Part shown: in pieces, positions 25,086 to 34,160 of the stretch
How the letters are laid out: every line of letters starts with the position of its first letter
Numbering within the stretch: the stretch's first letter is position 1
From: Glycocaulis albus
GTDB lineage: Bacteria > Pseudomonadota > Alphaproteobacteria > Caulobacterales > Maricaulaceae
Length of the DNA: 64,000 nucleotides
Direction of reading: 5' to 3'
NCBI RefSeq assembly: GCF_014639075.1
Contig: NZ_BMFS01000002.1
Span: 62,001-126,000 of the forward strand
Made by a program: the position numbers and the translations under genes
The notes under the pieces: generated by a model
Databases searched by the model: none
Told to the model about the DNA's origin: nothing
What the model saw: the letters and a program-made list of their open reading frames with translations, nothing else

Positions 25086-26390
25086 ATGCCGGATGCAGCC
25101 CAGGAAGCCGCCAGCAATGGCTTTTTCACCGAAACGCTCGCCAGCCGCGATCCCGAGATTGCCAGCGCAATCGCCAAAGAGATCGGCCGGCAGCAGGATC
25201 AGATCGAGCTCATAGCCTCAGAGAATATCGTCAGCCGCGCCGTGTTGGAGGCGCAAGGCTCGCCCCTCACCAACAAGTACGCAGAAGGCTATCCCGGCAA
25301 ACGCTATTATGGCGGCTGCGAGTTTGTCGACATTGCCGAGGAACTGGCGATTGAACGGGCCAAAAAGCTGTTCGGCGCAGCCTATGCCAATGTCCAGCCC
25401 AACTCGGGCAGTCAGGCAAATCAGGCGGTGTTCCTGGCCCTGCTGAAGCCTGGCGACCGTATTCTCGGCCTTGATCTCTCCGCGGGCGGGCATCTCACTC
25501 ACGGGGCCCGGCCCAACATGTCCGGCAAATGGTTCGAGGCGCACCATTACGGTGTGCGCGAGAGCGATGCCCTGATCGACTATGACAAGCTGCGCGAGCA
25601 GGCTCTGGAGCTGCGCCCGCAATTGCTGATCGCCGGCGGTTCGGCTTACCCGCGCGATATCGACTTCAAAAAATTCCGTGCAATCGCCGACGAGGCCGGC
25701 GCGCTGCTTCTCGTCGACATGGCCCATTTCGCCGGCCTTGCCGCTGCGGGCGTTTACCCCAATCCGGTGCCGCACGCTGATGTGGTTACGACCACAACCC
25801 ACAAGACGCTGCGCGGCCCGCGCGGCGGCATGGTACTTTCGCGTGATGCGGATATCGGCAAGAAGATCAATTCTGCCGTCTTCCCCGGCCTGCAGGGCGG
25901 CCCGCTCATGCATGTGATCGCCGGCAAGGCGGTGGCGTTTGGAGAAGCGTTGCGCCCGGAGTTCAGGCAGTATGCCGCCAGCGTGGTGGAAAACTGCCGC
26001 GCCATGGCGGGGGCTCTGTCCGATGCCGGGTACGCGCTGGTTTCAGGCGGCACTGACAGCCATCTGGCACTGATCGACCTGCGCCCGAAAAAGCTCACGG
26101 GCGACATCTCCGAGGCGGCGCTGGAGCGCGCTCACATGACCTGCAACAAGAACGGAGTGCCGTTTGACCCGGAGAAGCCGACGGTAACGTCCGGCCTGCG
26201 GATAGGCGCACCGGCCGGCACGACGCGGGGCTTCGGTGTGGCGGAGTTCCGCCGTATCGGCGAGATGATGGCCGAAGTACTCGATGCGCTGGTGGAGAAT
26301 CGCGACGGCAATGCTGAGGTGGAAGGTCGCATCCGCGAGGAAGTGATTGCCATGTGCCGGCGCTTCCCGATCTATCCAGAACTTGGCTAG
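25086..26390 (+). CDS. glyA: Serine hydroxymethyltransferase
   Basis: GlyA interconverts serine and glycine while loading one-carbon units on tetrahydrofolate. The 434-residue PLP enzyme has [20 protein letters not shown] (residues 42-61), [20 protein letters not shown] (62-81), the PLP aspartate in VDMAHFAGL and the Schiff-base Lys240 in [15 protein letters not shown]. The frame is open for 37 codons upstream, but homologues start near MPDAAQ and a GAGGGA site precedes 25086. It begins the common alphaproteobacterial series glyA-nrdR-rib genes-nusB-thiL; only 11 bases separate it from nrdR. Confidence 0.95.
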   Translation: MPDAAQEAASNGFFTETLASRDPEIASAIAKEIGRQQDQIELIASENIVSRAVLEAQGSPLTNKYAEGYPGKRYYGGCEFVDIAEELAIERAKKLFGAAYANVQPNSGSQANQAVFLALLKPGDRILGLDLSAGGHLTHGARPNMSGKWFEAHHYGVRESDALIDYDKLREQALELRPQLLIAGGSAYPRDIDFKKFRAIADEAGALLLVDMAHFAGLAAAGVYPNPVPHADVVTTTTHKTLRGPRGGMVLSRDADIGKKINSAVFPGLQGGPLMHVIAGKAVAFGEALRPEFRQYAASVVENCRAMAGALSDAGYALVSGGTDSHLALIDLRPKKLTGDISEAALERAHMTCNKNGVPFDPEKPTVTSGLRIGAPAGTTRGFGVAEFRRIGEMMAEVLDALVENRDGNAEVEGRIREEVIAMCRRFPIYPELG

Positions 26391-26401
26391 GAGCGAGCGT
26401 C

Positions 26402-26884
26402 TTGCGCTGCCCGTTCTGTTCCCATCCTGATACGCAGGTAAAGGACTCCCGGCCTTCCGAGGACGGACAGGCGATCCGCAGGCGGCGCCAGTGCCCGTCC
26501 TGTGGCGCGCGGTTCACAACGTTTGAACGCGTCCAGTTGCGCGATCTTCAGGTCATCAAGTCCGATGGCAAGCGGGTCCCGTTCGAACGCGACAAGCTGA
26601 TGCGCTCGGTGCTTCTGGCTGCGCGCAAGAGCTCGATTGACCGTGAACGTATCGAACAGATGATCTCCGGCATTATCCGGCGTCTCGAAAGCAGCGGCGA
26701 GCCGGACATACCCTCGCGGCGTATCGGCGAACTCGTGATGGAAGGTCTGCGCAATCTCGATCCGGTTGCCTATGTACGCTACGCGTCGGTCTATCGTGAT
26801 TTCCGTGAGGTGGCGGACTTCTCCGAGTTTATTCGCGGTGAAAAGCTGGGTGACGAGCTCGGCGAAGGCGAGGACGAGGCGTAA
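26402..26884 (+). CDS. nrdR: Transcriptional repressor NrdR
   Basis: NrdR senses dATP/ATP and represses ribonucleotide reductase genes. The 160-residue protein has the N-terminal zinc ribbon CPFC...CPSC (residues 3-34), followed by [19 protein letters not shown], and an ATP-cone domain from about residue 49 ([19 protein letters not shown]). The start is TTG at 26402, which puts RCPFC at the N terminus as in homologues, with TAGGAG 8 bases upstream. Its stop overlaps the next ATG (TAATG), linking it to the riboflavin genes. Confidence 0.94.
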   Translation: MRCPFCSHPDTQVKDSRPSEDGQAIRRRRQCPSCGARFTTFERVQLRDLQVIKSDGKRVPFERDKLMRSVLLAARKSSIDRERIEQMISGIIRRLESSGEPDIPSRRIGELVMEGLRNLDPVAYVRYASVYRDFREVADFSEFIRGEKLGDELGEGEDEA

Positions 26885-27549
26885 TGGCGGGATTTGTTCA
26901 TGTAACATTGAAACTGGCGACCTCGCTTGATGGCAAGATCGCGACATCGACCGGTCAGTCGCAATGGATAACGGGCGTAGAGGCGCGTGACGCGGTTCAC
27001 GCCCTTCGGGCACGCCATGATGTCATCATGACCGGGATCGGCACCGTGCTCGCAGACGATCCGCGCCTGACCGTGCGGCCGGGTGGCGTAAAGGCGGCCC
27101 AACAGCCGGAGAGGGCGGTTCTCGATACCCGCCTTCGCATACTGCCCGGCGCGAAGCTTTTCGAGGAAGGCCCCGCCATAATTTTCCACGCATCTGATGA
27201 TGAAGGCCGCGCCAAGGCCCTCAGCGCGAAGGGCGGGCGTCTGGTACGGGTCGAGAAGGGCGCCGACGGGCACGCGGACCTGCGCGCCGCCTTGCGCTAT
27301 CTCGCGTCCGCAGGACATGCGCGCGTGTTGATCGAGGCTGGCGGCAAGCTGGCGGCATCGGCCCTCAAGGCCGGGCTTGTACACCGCCTTGAGTGGTTCC
27401 GCGCGCCGATGATCATTGGCGGTGACGGCATGGACGTGTTTGCAGCTTTGGGGCTTGGCAATCTGGCCAGCGCACCCCAATTCCGCCGCACATCGGTTCG
27501 CGTCATCGGGCGCGATCTGCATGAAAGCTACGAACGCGAAGGCAACTGA
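26884..27549 (+). CDS. RibD C-terminal reductase-domain protein (deaminase domain absent)
   Basis: Bifunctional RibD normally has an N-terminal pyrimidine deaminase and a C-terminal NADPH-dependent reductase. This 221-residue protein contains only the reductase part: VTLKLATSLDGKIATSTGQS (residues 7-26), WITGVEARDAVHALRARHDV (about 27-46), IGTVLADDPRLTVR (56-69) and VLIEAGGKLAASALKAGLV (about 148-166). No deaminase zinc motifs (HxE, PCxxC) occur in it or in the 5' neighbour nrdR. It lies exactly where full-length ribD is found in related genomes, so it most likely performs the reduction step while the deaminase is encoded elsewhere. Confidence 0.87.
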   Translation: MAGFVHVTLKLATSLDGKIATSTGQSQWITGVEARDAVHALRARHDVIMTGIGTVLADDPRLTVRPGGVKAAQQPERAVLDTRLRILPGAKLFEEGPAIIFHASDDEGRAKALSAKGGRLVRVEKGADGHADLRAALRYLASAGHARVLIEAGGKLAASALKAGLVHRLEWFRAPMIIGGDGMDVFAALGLGNLASAPQFRRTSVRVIGRDLHESYEREGN

Positions 27550-27565
27550 CGGCAGGCCCCGACCC

Positions 27566-28183
27566 ATGTTCACCGGAATTGTCACTGCCGTCGGCGAGCT
27601 GACCGCTCTCGAAGACGGGCCGGTGCGCCGTTTCACGGTGCGCGGGCCATGGCCCGCTGCCGGCCTGGCATTGGGTGCGTCGATCGCCCATGACGGGGTC
27701 TGCCTGACGGTTACGGACATCCAGGCGCAAGGGCAGGGCGCACTTTACCAGGTGGAGGTTTCGCCAGAGACACTCCGCCGGACGACGCTCGGTGACTGGA
27801 AGCCCGGCTCACGCATCAATCTGGAGCGTCCGCTGAAAGTTGGGGACGAGCTCGGCGGGCACATCGTGCAAGGACATGTGGATGGCGTCGGCAGCGTAGC
27901 ATCGCGCACAGACACCGATGGCTGGATGGCATTGACCGTCGAGGCGCCCGCCGAACTGGCTCCGTTCATCGCGGAAAAGGGCTCAATCGCCGTTGATGGC
28001 GTCTCGCTCACCGTCAATGGCGTCAATGGCAGTGCATTTGACCTGATGATCATCCCCCATACGGCGGCGGTAACAACGCTCTCGCGCCTGCAGCCGGGCA
28101 TGCGGGTAAACCTTGAGGTGGACATCATGGCGCGCTACGCCGCGCGCCTTGCCGCAACAAACGGCGCGAAGGACGGGAAGTGA
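27566..28183 (+). CDS. ribE: Riboflavin synthase, alpha subunit
   Basis: The enzyme dismutates two 6,7-dimethyl-8-ribityllumazine molecules to riboflavin and the pyrimidine precursor. The 205-residue protein has the signature start MFTGIVTAVGEL and two lumazine-binding barrels, with GASIAHDGVCLTVT (about residues 37-50) in the first and KGSIAVDGVSLTVNGV (about 138-153) in the second. Its final TGA overlaps the next start codon, so translation is coupled to the RibB-type protein. The symbol follows the E. coli ribE/ribC convention and varies between organisms. Confidence 0.94.
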   Translation: MFTGIVTAVGELTALEDGPVRRFTVRGPWPAAGLALGASIAHDGVCLTVTDIQAQGQGALYQVEVSPETLRRTTLGDWKPGSRINLERPLKVGDELGGHIVQGHVDGVGSVASRTDTDGWMALTVEAPAELAPFIAEKGSIAVDGVSLTVNGVNGSAFDLMIIPHTAAVTTLSRLQPGMRVNLEVDIMARYAARLAATNGAKDGK

Positions 28184-29298
28184 TGTCATCAAACGGGTTC
28201 AACCTGGCCTCGGCAGAGGAGATCATCGAAGAGGCCCGTAACGGTCGGATGTTCATCCTCGTGGACGCTGAAGATCGCGAGAACGAAGGCGATCTCGTCA
28301 TCCCGGCGCAGTTTGCGACGCCTGACGCCATCAACTTCATGACCAAGCACGGGCGCGGCCTGATCTGCCTGACGCTGACGCGCGAGCGTGCCGAGGCCCT
28401 GCACCTGCAACCGATGACACCGCGCAACCGCTCACGCCACACCACAGCGTTCACCGTCTCGATCGAGGCGCGTGAAGGCATCACCACGGGCATCTCGGCC
28501 CATGACCGGGCGCGCACGGTTGCGGTGGCCATCGATCCCGCCACCGGCCCGGAAGACATTGTCAGCCCCGGCCATATCTTTCCTATCACCGCGCGTGATG
28601 GAGGGGTGCTCGTGCGGGCAGGCCATACCGAGGCAGCGGTCGACGTCGCCCGTCTGGCCGGTGCCAATCCGTCCGGCGTGATCTGCGAGATCATGAACGA
28701 GGACGGGACCATGGCCCGCCTGCCGCAGCTGGTTGAGTTTGCCGCCGCGCACAAGCTGAAGATCGGCACGATCGCGGACCTGATCGCCTATCGCCGCCAG
28801 CATGACCGCTTCATCGAGCGGCGGTTGGAAACCACCGTGGAAACCCGCCAGGGCGGGCCGTTCAAATTGATCGTATACCGTTCACTGGTGGATGCGGTGG
28901 AACACGTCGCGCTGGTAAAGGGCGATATCCGTCCTGGAGACACCCCGCTGGTGCGCATGCATAAGGTCAGCTTCGCCGATGATGTGTTGGGCGCGCTTGG
29001 CGGCCGGGCAGGGCTGGTTGAGCACGCCATTGCCGAGCTGGCAGCGCATGACGGGCCGGCCGTGATGGTGTTCATCCGCGAGACCAACCCCTCGGCCATC
29101 ACCGAACGCTTTGGCGCCAATCCGTCCGATCCGCCGGATACCCGCGAGGCGCGGCGCTTGCGCGAATACGGCCTCGGCGCGCAGATCCTGATTGACCTTG
29201 GCATTCGCCGGATGGAATTGCTGACCACAACGCCCCAGACAATCGTGGCACTGGATGGTTACGGCCTTGAAATCACCAGCCAGCGCGAGCTTAGTTGA
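28183..29298 (+). CDS. ribB: 3,4-dihydroxy-2-butanone 4-phosphate synthase fused to a degenerate GTP cyclohydrolase II domain (RibBX type)
   Basis: The N-terminal half (to about residue 205) is an intact DHBP synthase: FILVDAEDRENEGDLVIPAQ (24-43), the substrate motif RNRSRHTTAFTVSIEAREGI (about 81-100) and DGGVLVRAGHTEAAVDVARL. The C-terminal half is GTP-cyclohydrolase-II-like in length, but where the zinc cysteines should be (C-x10-C-x-C) it reads FADDVLGALGGRAGLVEHAI with no cysteine at all, so this half is almost certainly inactive as a cyclohydrolase. Such RibBX proteins are known in proteobacteria. A separate RibA should exist outside the window. The ATG at 28183 overlaps the ribE stop; GTG at 28180 is an alternative. 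Confidence 0.92.
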   Translation: MSSNGFNLASAEEIIEEARNGRMFILVDAEDRENEGDLVIPAQFATPDAINFMTKHGRGLICLTLTRERAEALHLQPMTPRNRSRHTTAFTVSIEAREGITTGISAHDRARTVAVAIDPATGPEDIVSPGHIFPITARDGGVLVRAGHTEAAVDVARLAGANPSGVICEIMNEDGTMARLPQLVEFAAAHKLKIGTIADLIAYRRQHDRFIERRLETTVETRQGGPFKLIVYRSLVDAVEHVALVKGDIRPGDTPLVRMHKVSFADDVLGALGGRAGLVEHAIAELAAHDGPAVMVFIRETNPSAITERFGANPSDPPDTREARRLREYGLGAQILIDLGIRRMELLTTTPQTIVALDGYGLEITSQRELS

Positions 29299-29324
29299 AT
29301 TGACCTGTCCAGAAGGAGGCCGTG

Positions 29325-29762
29325 ATGGCCGCTAGACCGAAACTCCTCATCATCGCGGCCCCGTTCTACGAGGACATTACCGAGCAGCTGGTTGAAGGGG
29401 CGACGGCGGCCCTGAGCGAGGCCGGCGCCGAGTTCGAGATCATCGAGGTGCCGGGCGCGTTCGAGATTCCCGGCGTGATCGCCATGGCCGAGGCCGGCAA
29501 GCATCCCTATGACGGCTATGTGGCACTGGGCTGCGTGATCCGCGGCGAGACAAGCCATTACGACTATGTTTGCGGCGAGTCCGCGCGCGGCCTGATGGAT
29601 CTGTCCCTGTCAGGTGTTCCGCTCGGCTATGGCATCCTGACTGTCGAGAATATCCGTCAGGCCCGGGTACGCGCACATGTCAGCGAGAAGAACAAGGGCA
29701 AGGACGCCGCCGAGGCCGCCCTTGCCATGATCGCGGCCACCCAGCGTTTCGGGTCGCGTTAG
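29325..29762 (+). CDS. ribH: 6,7-dimethyl-8-ribityllumazine synthase
   Basis: RibH forms the lumazine from the pyrimidine intermediate and dihydroxybutanone phosphate, the step before riboflavin synthase. The 145-residue protein shows IIEVPGAFEIPGVIAMAE (about residues 46-63), YVALGCVIRGETSHYDYVC (about 73-91) with the catalytic histidine and arginine region, and LSGVPLGYGILTVENIRQA. AAGGAGG 6 bases before the ATG at 29325 makes that the start rather than the GTG three bases earlier. The nusB ATG follows the TAG stop immediately. Confidence 0.94.
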   Translation: MAARPKLLIIAAPFYEDITEQLVEGATAALSEAGAEFEIIEVPGAFEIPGVIAMAEAGKHPYDGYVALGCVIRGETSHYDYVCGESARGLMDLSLSGVPLGYGILTVENIRQARVRAHVSEKNKGKDAAEAALAMIAATQRFGSR

Positions 29763-30248
29763 ATGAGCGAGACGTCTTCCGATACGCGTGCCCGCCTCCG
29801 CCGGTCGGCCCGGCTATCTGCCGTGCAGGCGCTCTACCAGATGGAGCTGTCGGGTACGGGCGCACGCGCTGTGGTCAAACAGTTCCGCGATCATCGCTTC
29901 GGTCATGATGGCGAGCCGGGAGAGTATATCGAAGCGGACGAGGACTTCTTTGAAGACCTTCTCGCTGGCGTCGTGCGCGCGCAGGACGATGTCGACAAGC
30001 TGACGGCATCTACGCTGAAGGAAGGCTGGAAGCTGTCGCGGCTGGACGCCACGGTGCGGGCAATATTGCGGGCAGGGGGGTATGAGCTCCTGCGGCGCGA
30101 CGACGTGCCAACCCGGGTTGTCATCAACGAATATGTCGACATTGCCCACGCCTTCTTTGAAGGCCCGGAGCCGGCTTTCATCAATGCGTCTCTGGACGCC
30201 TTCGCCAAAGCCGCCCGTCCGGGCGGCGATGCCGCGCCCGGCAGCTGA
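29763..30248 (+). CDS. nusB: Transcription antitermination protein NusB
   Basis: NusB with NusE binds boxA RNA to keep RNA polymerase processive on rRNA operons. The 161-residue all-helical protein has RRSARLSAVQALYQMELSG (about 14-32) at the N-terminal helix and the C-terminal signature VINEYVDIAHAFFEGPEPAFINA, seen here as consecutive shorter motifs, ending with a typical LDAFAK helix. ribH and nusB abut (TAG then ATG), and the nusB stop overlaps the thiL ATG, so the rib-nusB-thiL block is one transcription unit, as is usual. Confidence 0.93.
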   Translation: MSETSSDTRARLRRSARLSAVQALYQMELSGTGARAVVKQFRDHRFGHDGEPGEYIEADEDFFEDLLAGVVRAQDDVDKLTASTLKEGWKLSRLDATVRAILRAGGYELLRRDDVPTRVVINEYVDIAHAFFEGPEPAFINASLDAFAKAARPGGDAAPGS

Positions 30249-31231
30249 TGAGTGCGAATGGCGAGTTCGGATATATCAAAAGCCGCCTTGCTCCGCTGGC
30301 GGCGGGCTTCAAGGGCGCGCTCGGGCTTGCCGATGATGCAGCCCTTCTCTCCGTTCGCGCGGGCCGGGAACTGGTCATAACCGCCGACACGCTGGTTGAA
30401 GGACGCCATTTTCCCGGCGGCACCGATCCCGCTCTGGCAGCGCGCAAGGCGCTGCGCGTGAACCTGTCTGATCTTGCGGCGATGGCGGCAAGGCCCGTTG
30501 CCTACATGACCAGCATTGTCTGGCCGGCCAATGCCGGTGATGCGCTGCGCAATGGCTTCGCGGACGGTCTGGCGAGGGATCAGGAAGAGTTCGGTGTAAC
30601 ACTGATAGGCGGCGACACAACGTCGGCCGACGGGCCTTGGGTGATCGCGGTGACCGCTTTTGGCGAGGTGCCGGCCGGTCAGGCGGTCACGCGGTCAGGC
30701 GCCAGGCCCGGGGACTGCCTTGTCGTCACGGGCACAATCGGGGATGCGGCGCTCGGACTGAAGGTGGAAACCGGTGACTACCAGCCCGATGCCACTGACC
30801 GGGCGTACCTGCTCGAACGGTTTCAGCTCCCGGTCCCACGCCTGGCGCTGGCCGACGCGCTCCACGCCCATGCGCACGCAGCCATCGATATCAGCGACGG
30901 CCTTGTCGCCGACTGCCGCCATCTGGCAACGGCCAGCGGCTTGTCGCTCGACATCCACCTTGATGCCCTGCCTCTGTCGCCAGCCGCGGGCCGCTGGCTG
31001 GACGAACAGGATGATACACAGGCGGCCCGGCTGGCCCTGGCAAGCTTTGGGGATGATTACGAGCTGGCCTGTGCGATCCCCGAAGCACGCGTTGACACCT
31101 TCCTTGCCGATATCCGTAAAACAGGCGTCGACGCGACCGTCGTCGGCCGCTTTTCGGCAGGCAGCTCGTTTTCGGTGGCCATGGATGGATCGATTGTCGA
31201 GCCGGGAGCCGGCGGATTCACGCATTTTTGA
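30248..31231 (+). CDS. thiL: Thiamine-monophosphate kinase
   Basis: ThiL phosphorylates thiamine monophosphate to the active cofactor thiamine diphosphate. The 327-residue protein has the N-terminal GLADDAALLSVRAGRELVIT (about residues 26-45) with metal-binding aspartates, EGRHFPGGTDPALAARKALR (about 50-69), LIGGDTTSADGPWVIAVTAF (about 118-137) and the second motif AAIDISDGLVADCRHLA (about 213-229). The ATG shares a base with the nusB TGA. No TPP riboswitch is visible, in keeping with its place inside an operon. Confidence 0.94.
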   Translation: MSANGEFGYIKSRLAPLAAGFKGALGLADDAALLSVRAGRELVITADTLVEGRHFPGGTDPALAARKALRVNLSDLAAMAARPVAYMTSIVWPANAGDALRNGFADGLARDQEEFGVTLIGGDTTSADGPWVIAVTAFGEVPAGQAVTRSGARPGDCLVVTGTIGDAALGLKVETGDYQPDATDRAYLLERFQLPVPRLALADALHAHAHAAIDISDGLVADCRHLATASGLSLDIHLDALPLSPAAGRWLDEQDDTQAARLALASFGDDYELACAIPEARVDTFLADIRKTGVDATVVGRFSAGSSFSVAMDGSIVEPGAGGFTHF

Positions 31232-31233
31232 CA

Positions 31234-31253
31234 GGTCAGCGATTATGCTGACC
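31234..31253 (+). other. Perfect hairpin at the start of the 160-residue secreted-protein gene
   Basis: GGTCAGC (31234-31240) and GCTGACC (31247-31253) form a 7-bp stem with a 6-base loop, ending 2 bases before the ATG at 31256, where a ribosome-binding site would be. No purine-rich Shine-Dalgarno sequence is seen. The hairpin could hold back translation initiation or be a protein operator; it also directly follows the thiL stop and could weakly attenuate transcription. Confidence 0.5.
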
Positions 31254-31255
31254 CC

Positions 31256-31738
31256 ATGAAATACCTCGCCATCATCGTTGCCTCGATTGCACTCCTCTCG
31301 CCTTCGGCGCTGGCCGCACCGCCGGCCGAACACACCGAAGCGCCGGCCCTGGTCGTGCCCAATGATCTGCGCGAACTGGCAACACAGGCCGGCGAGCGCC
31401 TGGCACCGCCCGACACACCGCATCTCGATTTGCCGTCGATCACCGTTCCACTCGTGGAGAACGGTCGTCTGGCCGGATATTCATTCCTGAATGTCCGCCT
31501 GCACCTGAATGATGAAACAAGCATTCCCGAAATCCGCCAGCGGCTTCATTTTCTGATGCACGACCTGGTCGCGCTGGCCCATGCCCATCCGTTCACGCTG
31601 ATATCGCGCGACGATTTTTCTACCGGCGACACCTATGAGCGCTGGGATCAGGCAATCAATACCCGGCTCGGCGACGGGGTGGTCACAGAACTCGAACCGC
31701 TGGCAGCCGGCATCCGGCTGCAGCGCCGATATCGCTAG
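31256..31738 (+). CDS. Secreted or periplasmic protein of unknown function
   Basis: I do not recognise this 160-residue protein. It has a clear Sec signal peptide (KYLAIIVASIALLSPSALA, cleavage probably after Ala20) followed by a proline-rich linker. The rest contains VPLVENGRLAGYSFLNVRLH (about residues 62-81) and a helical segment IRQRLHFLMHDLVALAHAHP (about 91-110), an arrangement loosely like FliL-type beta-alpha domains but not convincing. It follows thiL by 24 bases in the same direction and may share its transcript. No cysteine is present, so it is not a lipoprotein. Confidence 0.75.
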   Translation: MKYLAIIVASIALLSPSALAAPPAEHTEAPALVVPNDLRELATQAGERLAPPDTPHLDLPSITVPLVENGRLAGYSFLNVRLHLNDETSIPEIRQRLHFLMHDLVALAHAHPFTLISRDDFSTGDTYERWDQAINTRLGDGVVTELEPLAAGIRLQRRYR

Positions 31739-31882
31739 CCCCTAACACCGATTGCGCCGCTCCACCCCATTGGGCATAGTCCGCCCGTCAATGGGAGGGG
31801 CTGCGGGCGATGCGATTCGTTGCTTTCGCCATATGTGCGGCCATTCCCCCTCAAAAAAGAACGCTAAACGGGGAAACCAATT

Positions 31883-34054
31883 ATGAGCATTGAGCTGTGG
31901 CTATGGCTGGTCATCGGGGCCGGCATACTGGCCCTGATCTATGGCGCGGTGACCGTCCGCTCCATTCTGTCCGCAAGTCCGGGCAATGAACGCATGCAGG
32001 AAATCGCAAAGGCAATCCAGGAAGGCGCAAATGCCTATCTGAAGCGTCAGTACACCACGATTGCGATCGTGGGCGCGGTGGTTTTCGTCGCCGTCTTCTT
32101 CCTGCTGGGCTGGCAGGTTGCTGTCGGCTTCCTGATCGGGGCGATCCTGTCCGGCGTGGCGGGCTTCATCGGCATGCTGGTATCGGTACGGGCCAATGTG
32201 CGCACCACGGAAGCGTCGCGCACCGGCCTCGCCGCTGGCCTGTCCATGGCTTTCAAGTCCGGTGCCGTAACCGGCATGCTCGTGGCCGGTCTCGCCCTTC
32301 TGTCAGTGGTCGTCTACTACTTCCTGCTGACCGGGGTCATGGGATTCGAGCCTGTTAGCCGCACAGTCATCGACTCGCTCGTCGCTCTTGGCTTTGGTGC
32401 CTCACTCATCTCCATCTTCGCCCGTCTGGGCGGCGGCATCTTCACCAAGGGTGCAGATGTCGGCGGCGACATGGTCGGCAAGGTGGAAGCGGGTATCCCC
32501 GAGGACGACCCCCGCAACGCCGCCACCATCGCCGACAATGTCGGCGACAATGTCGGCGACTGCGCGGGCATGGCTGCCGACCTGTTCGAGACCTATGCGG
32601 TGACAGTGGTTGCCACCATGGTGCTGGCCTCGATCTTCTTCCGCGGCCTGGCCGGCGACGTTGGCGTCGACACGATGATGATCTACCCGCTCGCCATTGG
32701 CGGCGTGTGCATCATCGCCTCGATCATCTCCACCTATTTCGTCCGTCTGGGCAAAGGCTCGCGCAATGTGATGGGCGCGCTCTACAAGGGCTTCGTCGCC
32801 TCTGCCGTCCTGTCACTCGTCGGTGTGGGTGTGGTGACCTGGTCGATGATCGGTTTTGATACCGACATCACCACCGCGGGCGGAGTCAGCTTCAATGGCC
32901 TCGACCTCTTCCTGTGCGGCGTCGCAGGCCTGCTGGTTACCGGCGCGATCGTCTGGATCACCGAGTACTATACCGGCGTCGATTTTCGCCCGGTGAAGTC
33001 GGTGGCCAAGGCATCCGAGTCCGGTCACGGGACGAACGTTATCCAGGGTCTGGCGGTCTCGCTTGAATCGACCGCTCTGCCCGCGCTGACGATCATTGTC
33101 GGCATTCTCGTCACCTTCAACCTGGCCGGCCTGTTCGGCATCGCGATTGCCGTAACGACAATGCTCGCCCTTGCCGGCATGGTCGTGGCGCTCGACGCTT
33201 TCGGTCCGGTTACCGACAATGCGGGTGGCATCGCCGAGATGGCCGATCTGGACAGCTCTGTGCGTGACACGACCGACACGCTTGATGCGGTCGGCAACAC
33301 CACCAAGGCTGTCACCAAGGGCTATGCCATTGGCTCGGCGGGTCTGGGTGCGCTGGTGCTGTTCGCCGCCTTCACCGAGGATCTGAGCTATTTCGCCGCC
33401 AATCCGGCTGAATATCCGTTCTTCGCCGGGGTCGCTGTCGATTTCGCCCTGTCCAACCCATATGTCGTTGTGGGCCTCTTCTTCGGCGGGCTGCTGCCCT
33501 TCCTGTTTGGCGGCATGTCAATGATGGCCGTGGGCCGGGCTGCCGAAGCGGTGGTGGCCGAGGTGCGCCGCCAGTTCCGCGAAAATCCGGGCATCATGAC
33601 CTTCGAGACGAAGCCGGACTATGGCCGGGCAGTCGACATGCTTACCCGTGCGGCCATCCGTGAGATGATCGTACCGTCCTTGCTTCCGGTGCTCTCACCC
33701 ATCGTGCTGTTCTTCGTGATCTGGTTTGTCGGCGGTGCCGAGCTCGGCTTCAACGAAGCGGGCAAAGCCGATGCGCTGGCCGCTGTTGGCGCCATGCTTC
33801 TCGGCGTGATCGTGACCGGCCTGTTCGTGGCCATCTCGATGACCTCGGGCGGCGGGGCCTGGGACAATGCCAAGAAGTATATCGAAGACGGCAATCATGG
33901 CGGCAAGGGCTCGGAGGCCCACAAGGCGGCCGTCACCGGTGATACCGTCGGCGATCCCTACAAGGACACGGCAGGCCCTGCCGTGAACCCGATGATCAAG
34001 ATCACCAACATCGTGGCCTTGCTCCTCCTGGCCGTTCTGGCAGGCGCAGCCTGA
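31883..34054 (+). CDS. hppA: Membrane-bound proton-translocating pyrophosphatase (K+-insensitive)
   Basis: HppA couples hydrolysis of pyrophosphate to proton export across the inner membrane. The 723-residue protein has about 16 transmembrane helices and the catalytic segment [19 protein letters not shown] (about residues 194-212) followed by [20 protein letters not shown]. The motif [16 protein letters not shown] (about 470-485) carries a lysine where potassium-dependent enzymes have alanine, which predicts potassium independence. GGGGAAACC precedes the ATG. A bidirectional terminator lies just downstream. Confidence 0.95.
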   Translation: MSIELWLWLVIGAGILALIYGAVTVRSILSASPGNERMQEIAKAIQEGANAYLKRQYTTIAIVGAVVFVAVFFLLGWQVAVGFLIGAILSGVAGFIGMLVSVRANVRTTEASRTGLAAGLSMAFKSGAVTGMLVAGLALLSVVVYYFLLTGVMGFEPVSRTVIDSLVALGFGASLISIFARLGGGIFTKGADVGGDMVGKVEAGIPEDDPRNAATIADNVGDNVGDCAGMAADLFETYAVTVVATMVLASIFFRGLAGDVGVDTMMIYPLAIGGVCIIASIISTYFVRLGKGSRNVMGALYKGFVASAVLSLVGVGVVTWSMIGFDTDITTAGGVSFNGLDLFLCGVAGLLVTGAIVWITEYYTGVDFRPVKSVAKASESGHGTNVIQGLAVSLESTALPALTIIVGILVTFNLAGLFGIAIAVTTMLALAGMVVALDAFGPVTDNAGGIAEMADLDSSVRDTTDTLDAVGNTTKAVTKGYAIGSAGLGALVLFAAFTEDLSYFAANPAEYPFFAGVAVDFALSNPYVVVGLFFGGLLPFLFGGMSMMAVGRAAEAVVAEVRRQFRENPGIMTFETKPDYGRAVDMLTRAAIREMIVPSLLPVLSPIVLFFVIWFVGGAELGFNEAGKADALAAVGAMLLGVIVTGLFVAISMTSGGGAWDNAKKYIEDGNHGGKGSEAHKAAVTGDTVGDPYKDTAGPAVNPMIKITNIVALLLLAVLAGAA

Positions 34055-34076
34055 CGGAAATCAGCCCATGAAAATG

Positions 34077-34108
34077 AAAAGCCCCGGCAGCGATGCCGGG
34101 GCTTTTTT
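34077..34108. terminator. Bidirectional rho-independent terminator between hppA and bamE
   Basis: A 9-bp stem GCCCCGGCA/TGCCGGGGC with a four-base loop is flanked by AAAA on the left and TTTTTT on the right, so it can end transcription of hppA (plus strand) and, less strongly, of the convergent bamE gene. The stem core is the same as in the mucR terminator. Confidence 0.93.
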
Positions 34109-34160
34109 GTGTGCGCGATGGAGTTGGAAATACTGCGCAGCCTGACAATCTGTCTGCTGT

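Noticed and set aside
26390-27566. An FMN riboswitch ahead of the riboflavin genes
   Set aside because: The rib genes are embedded in an operon with overlapping or nearly touching genes; there is no leader long enough and no RFN-element sequence.
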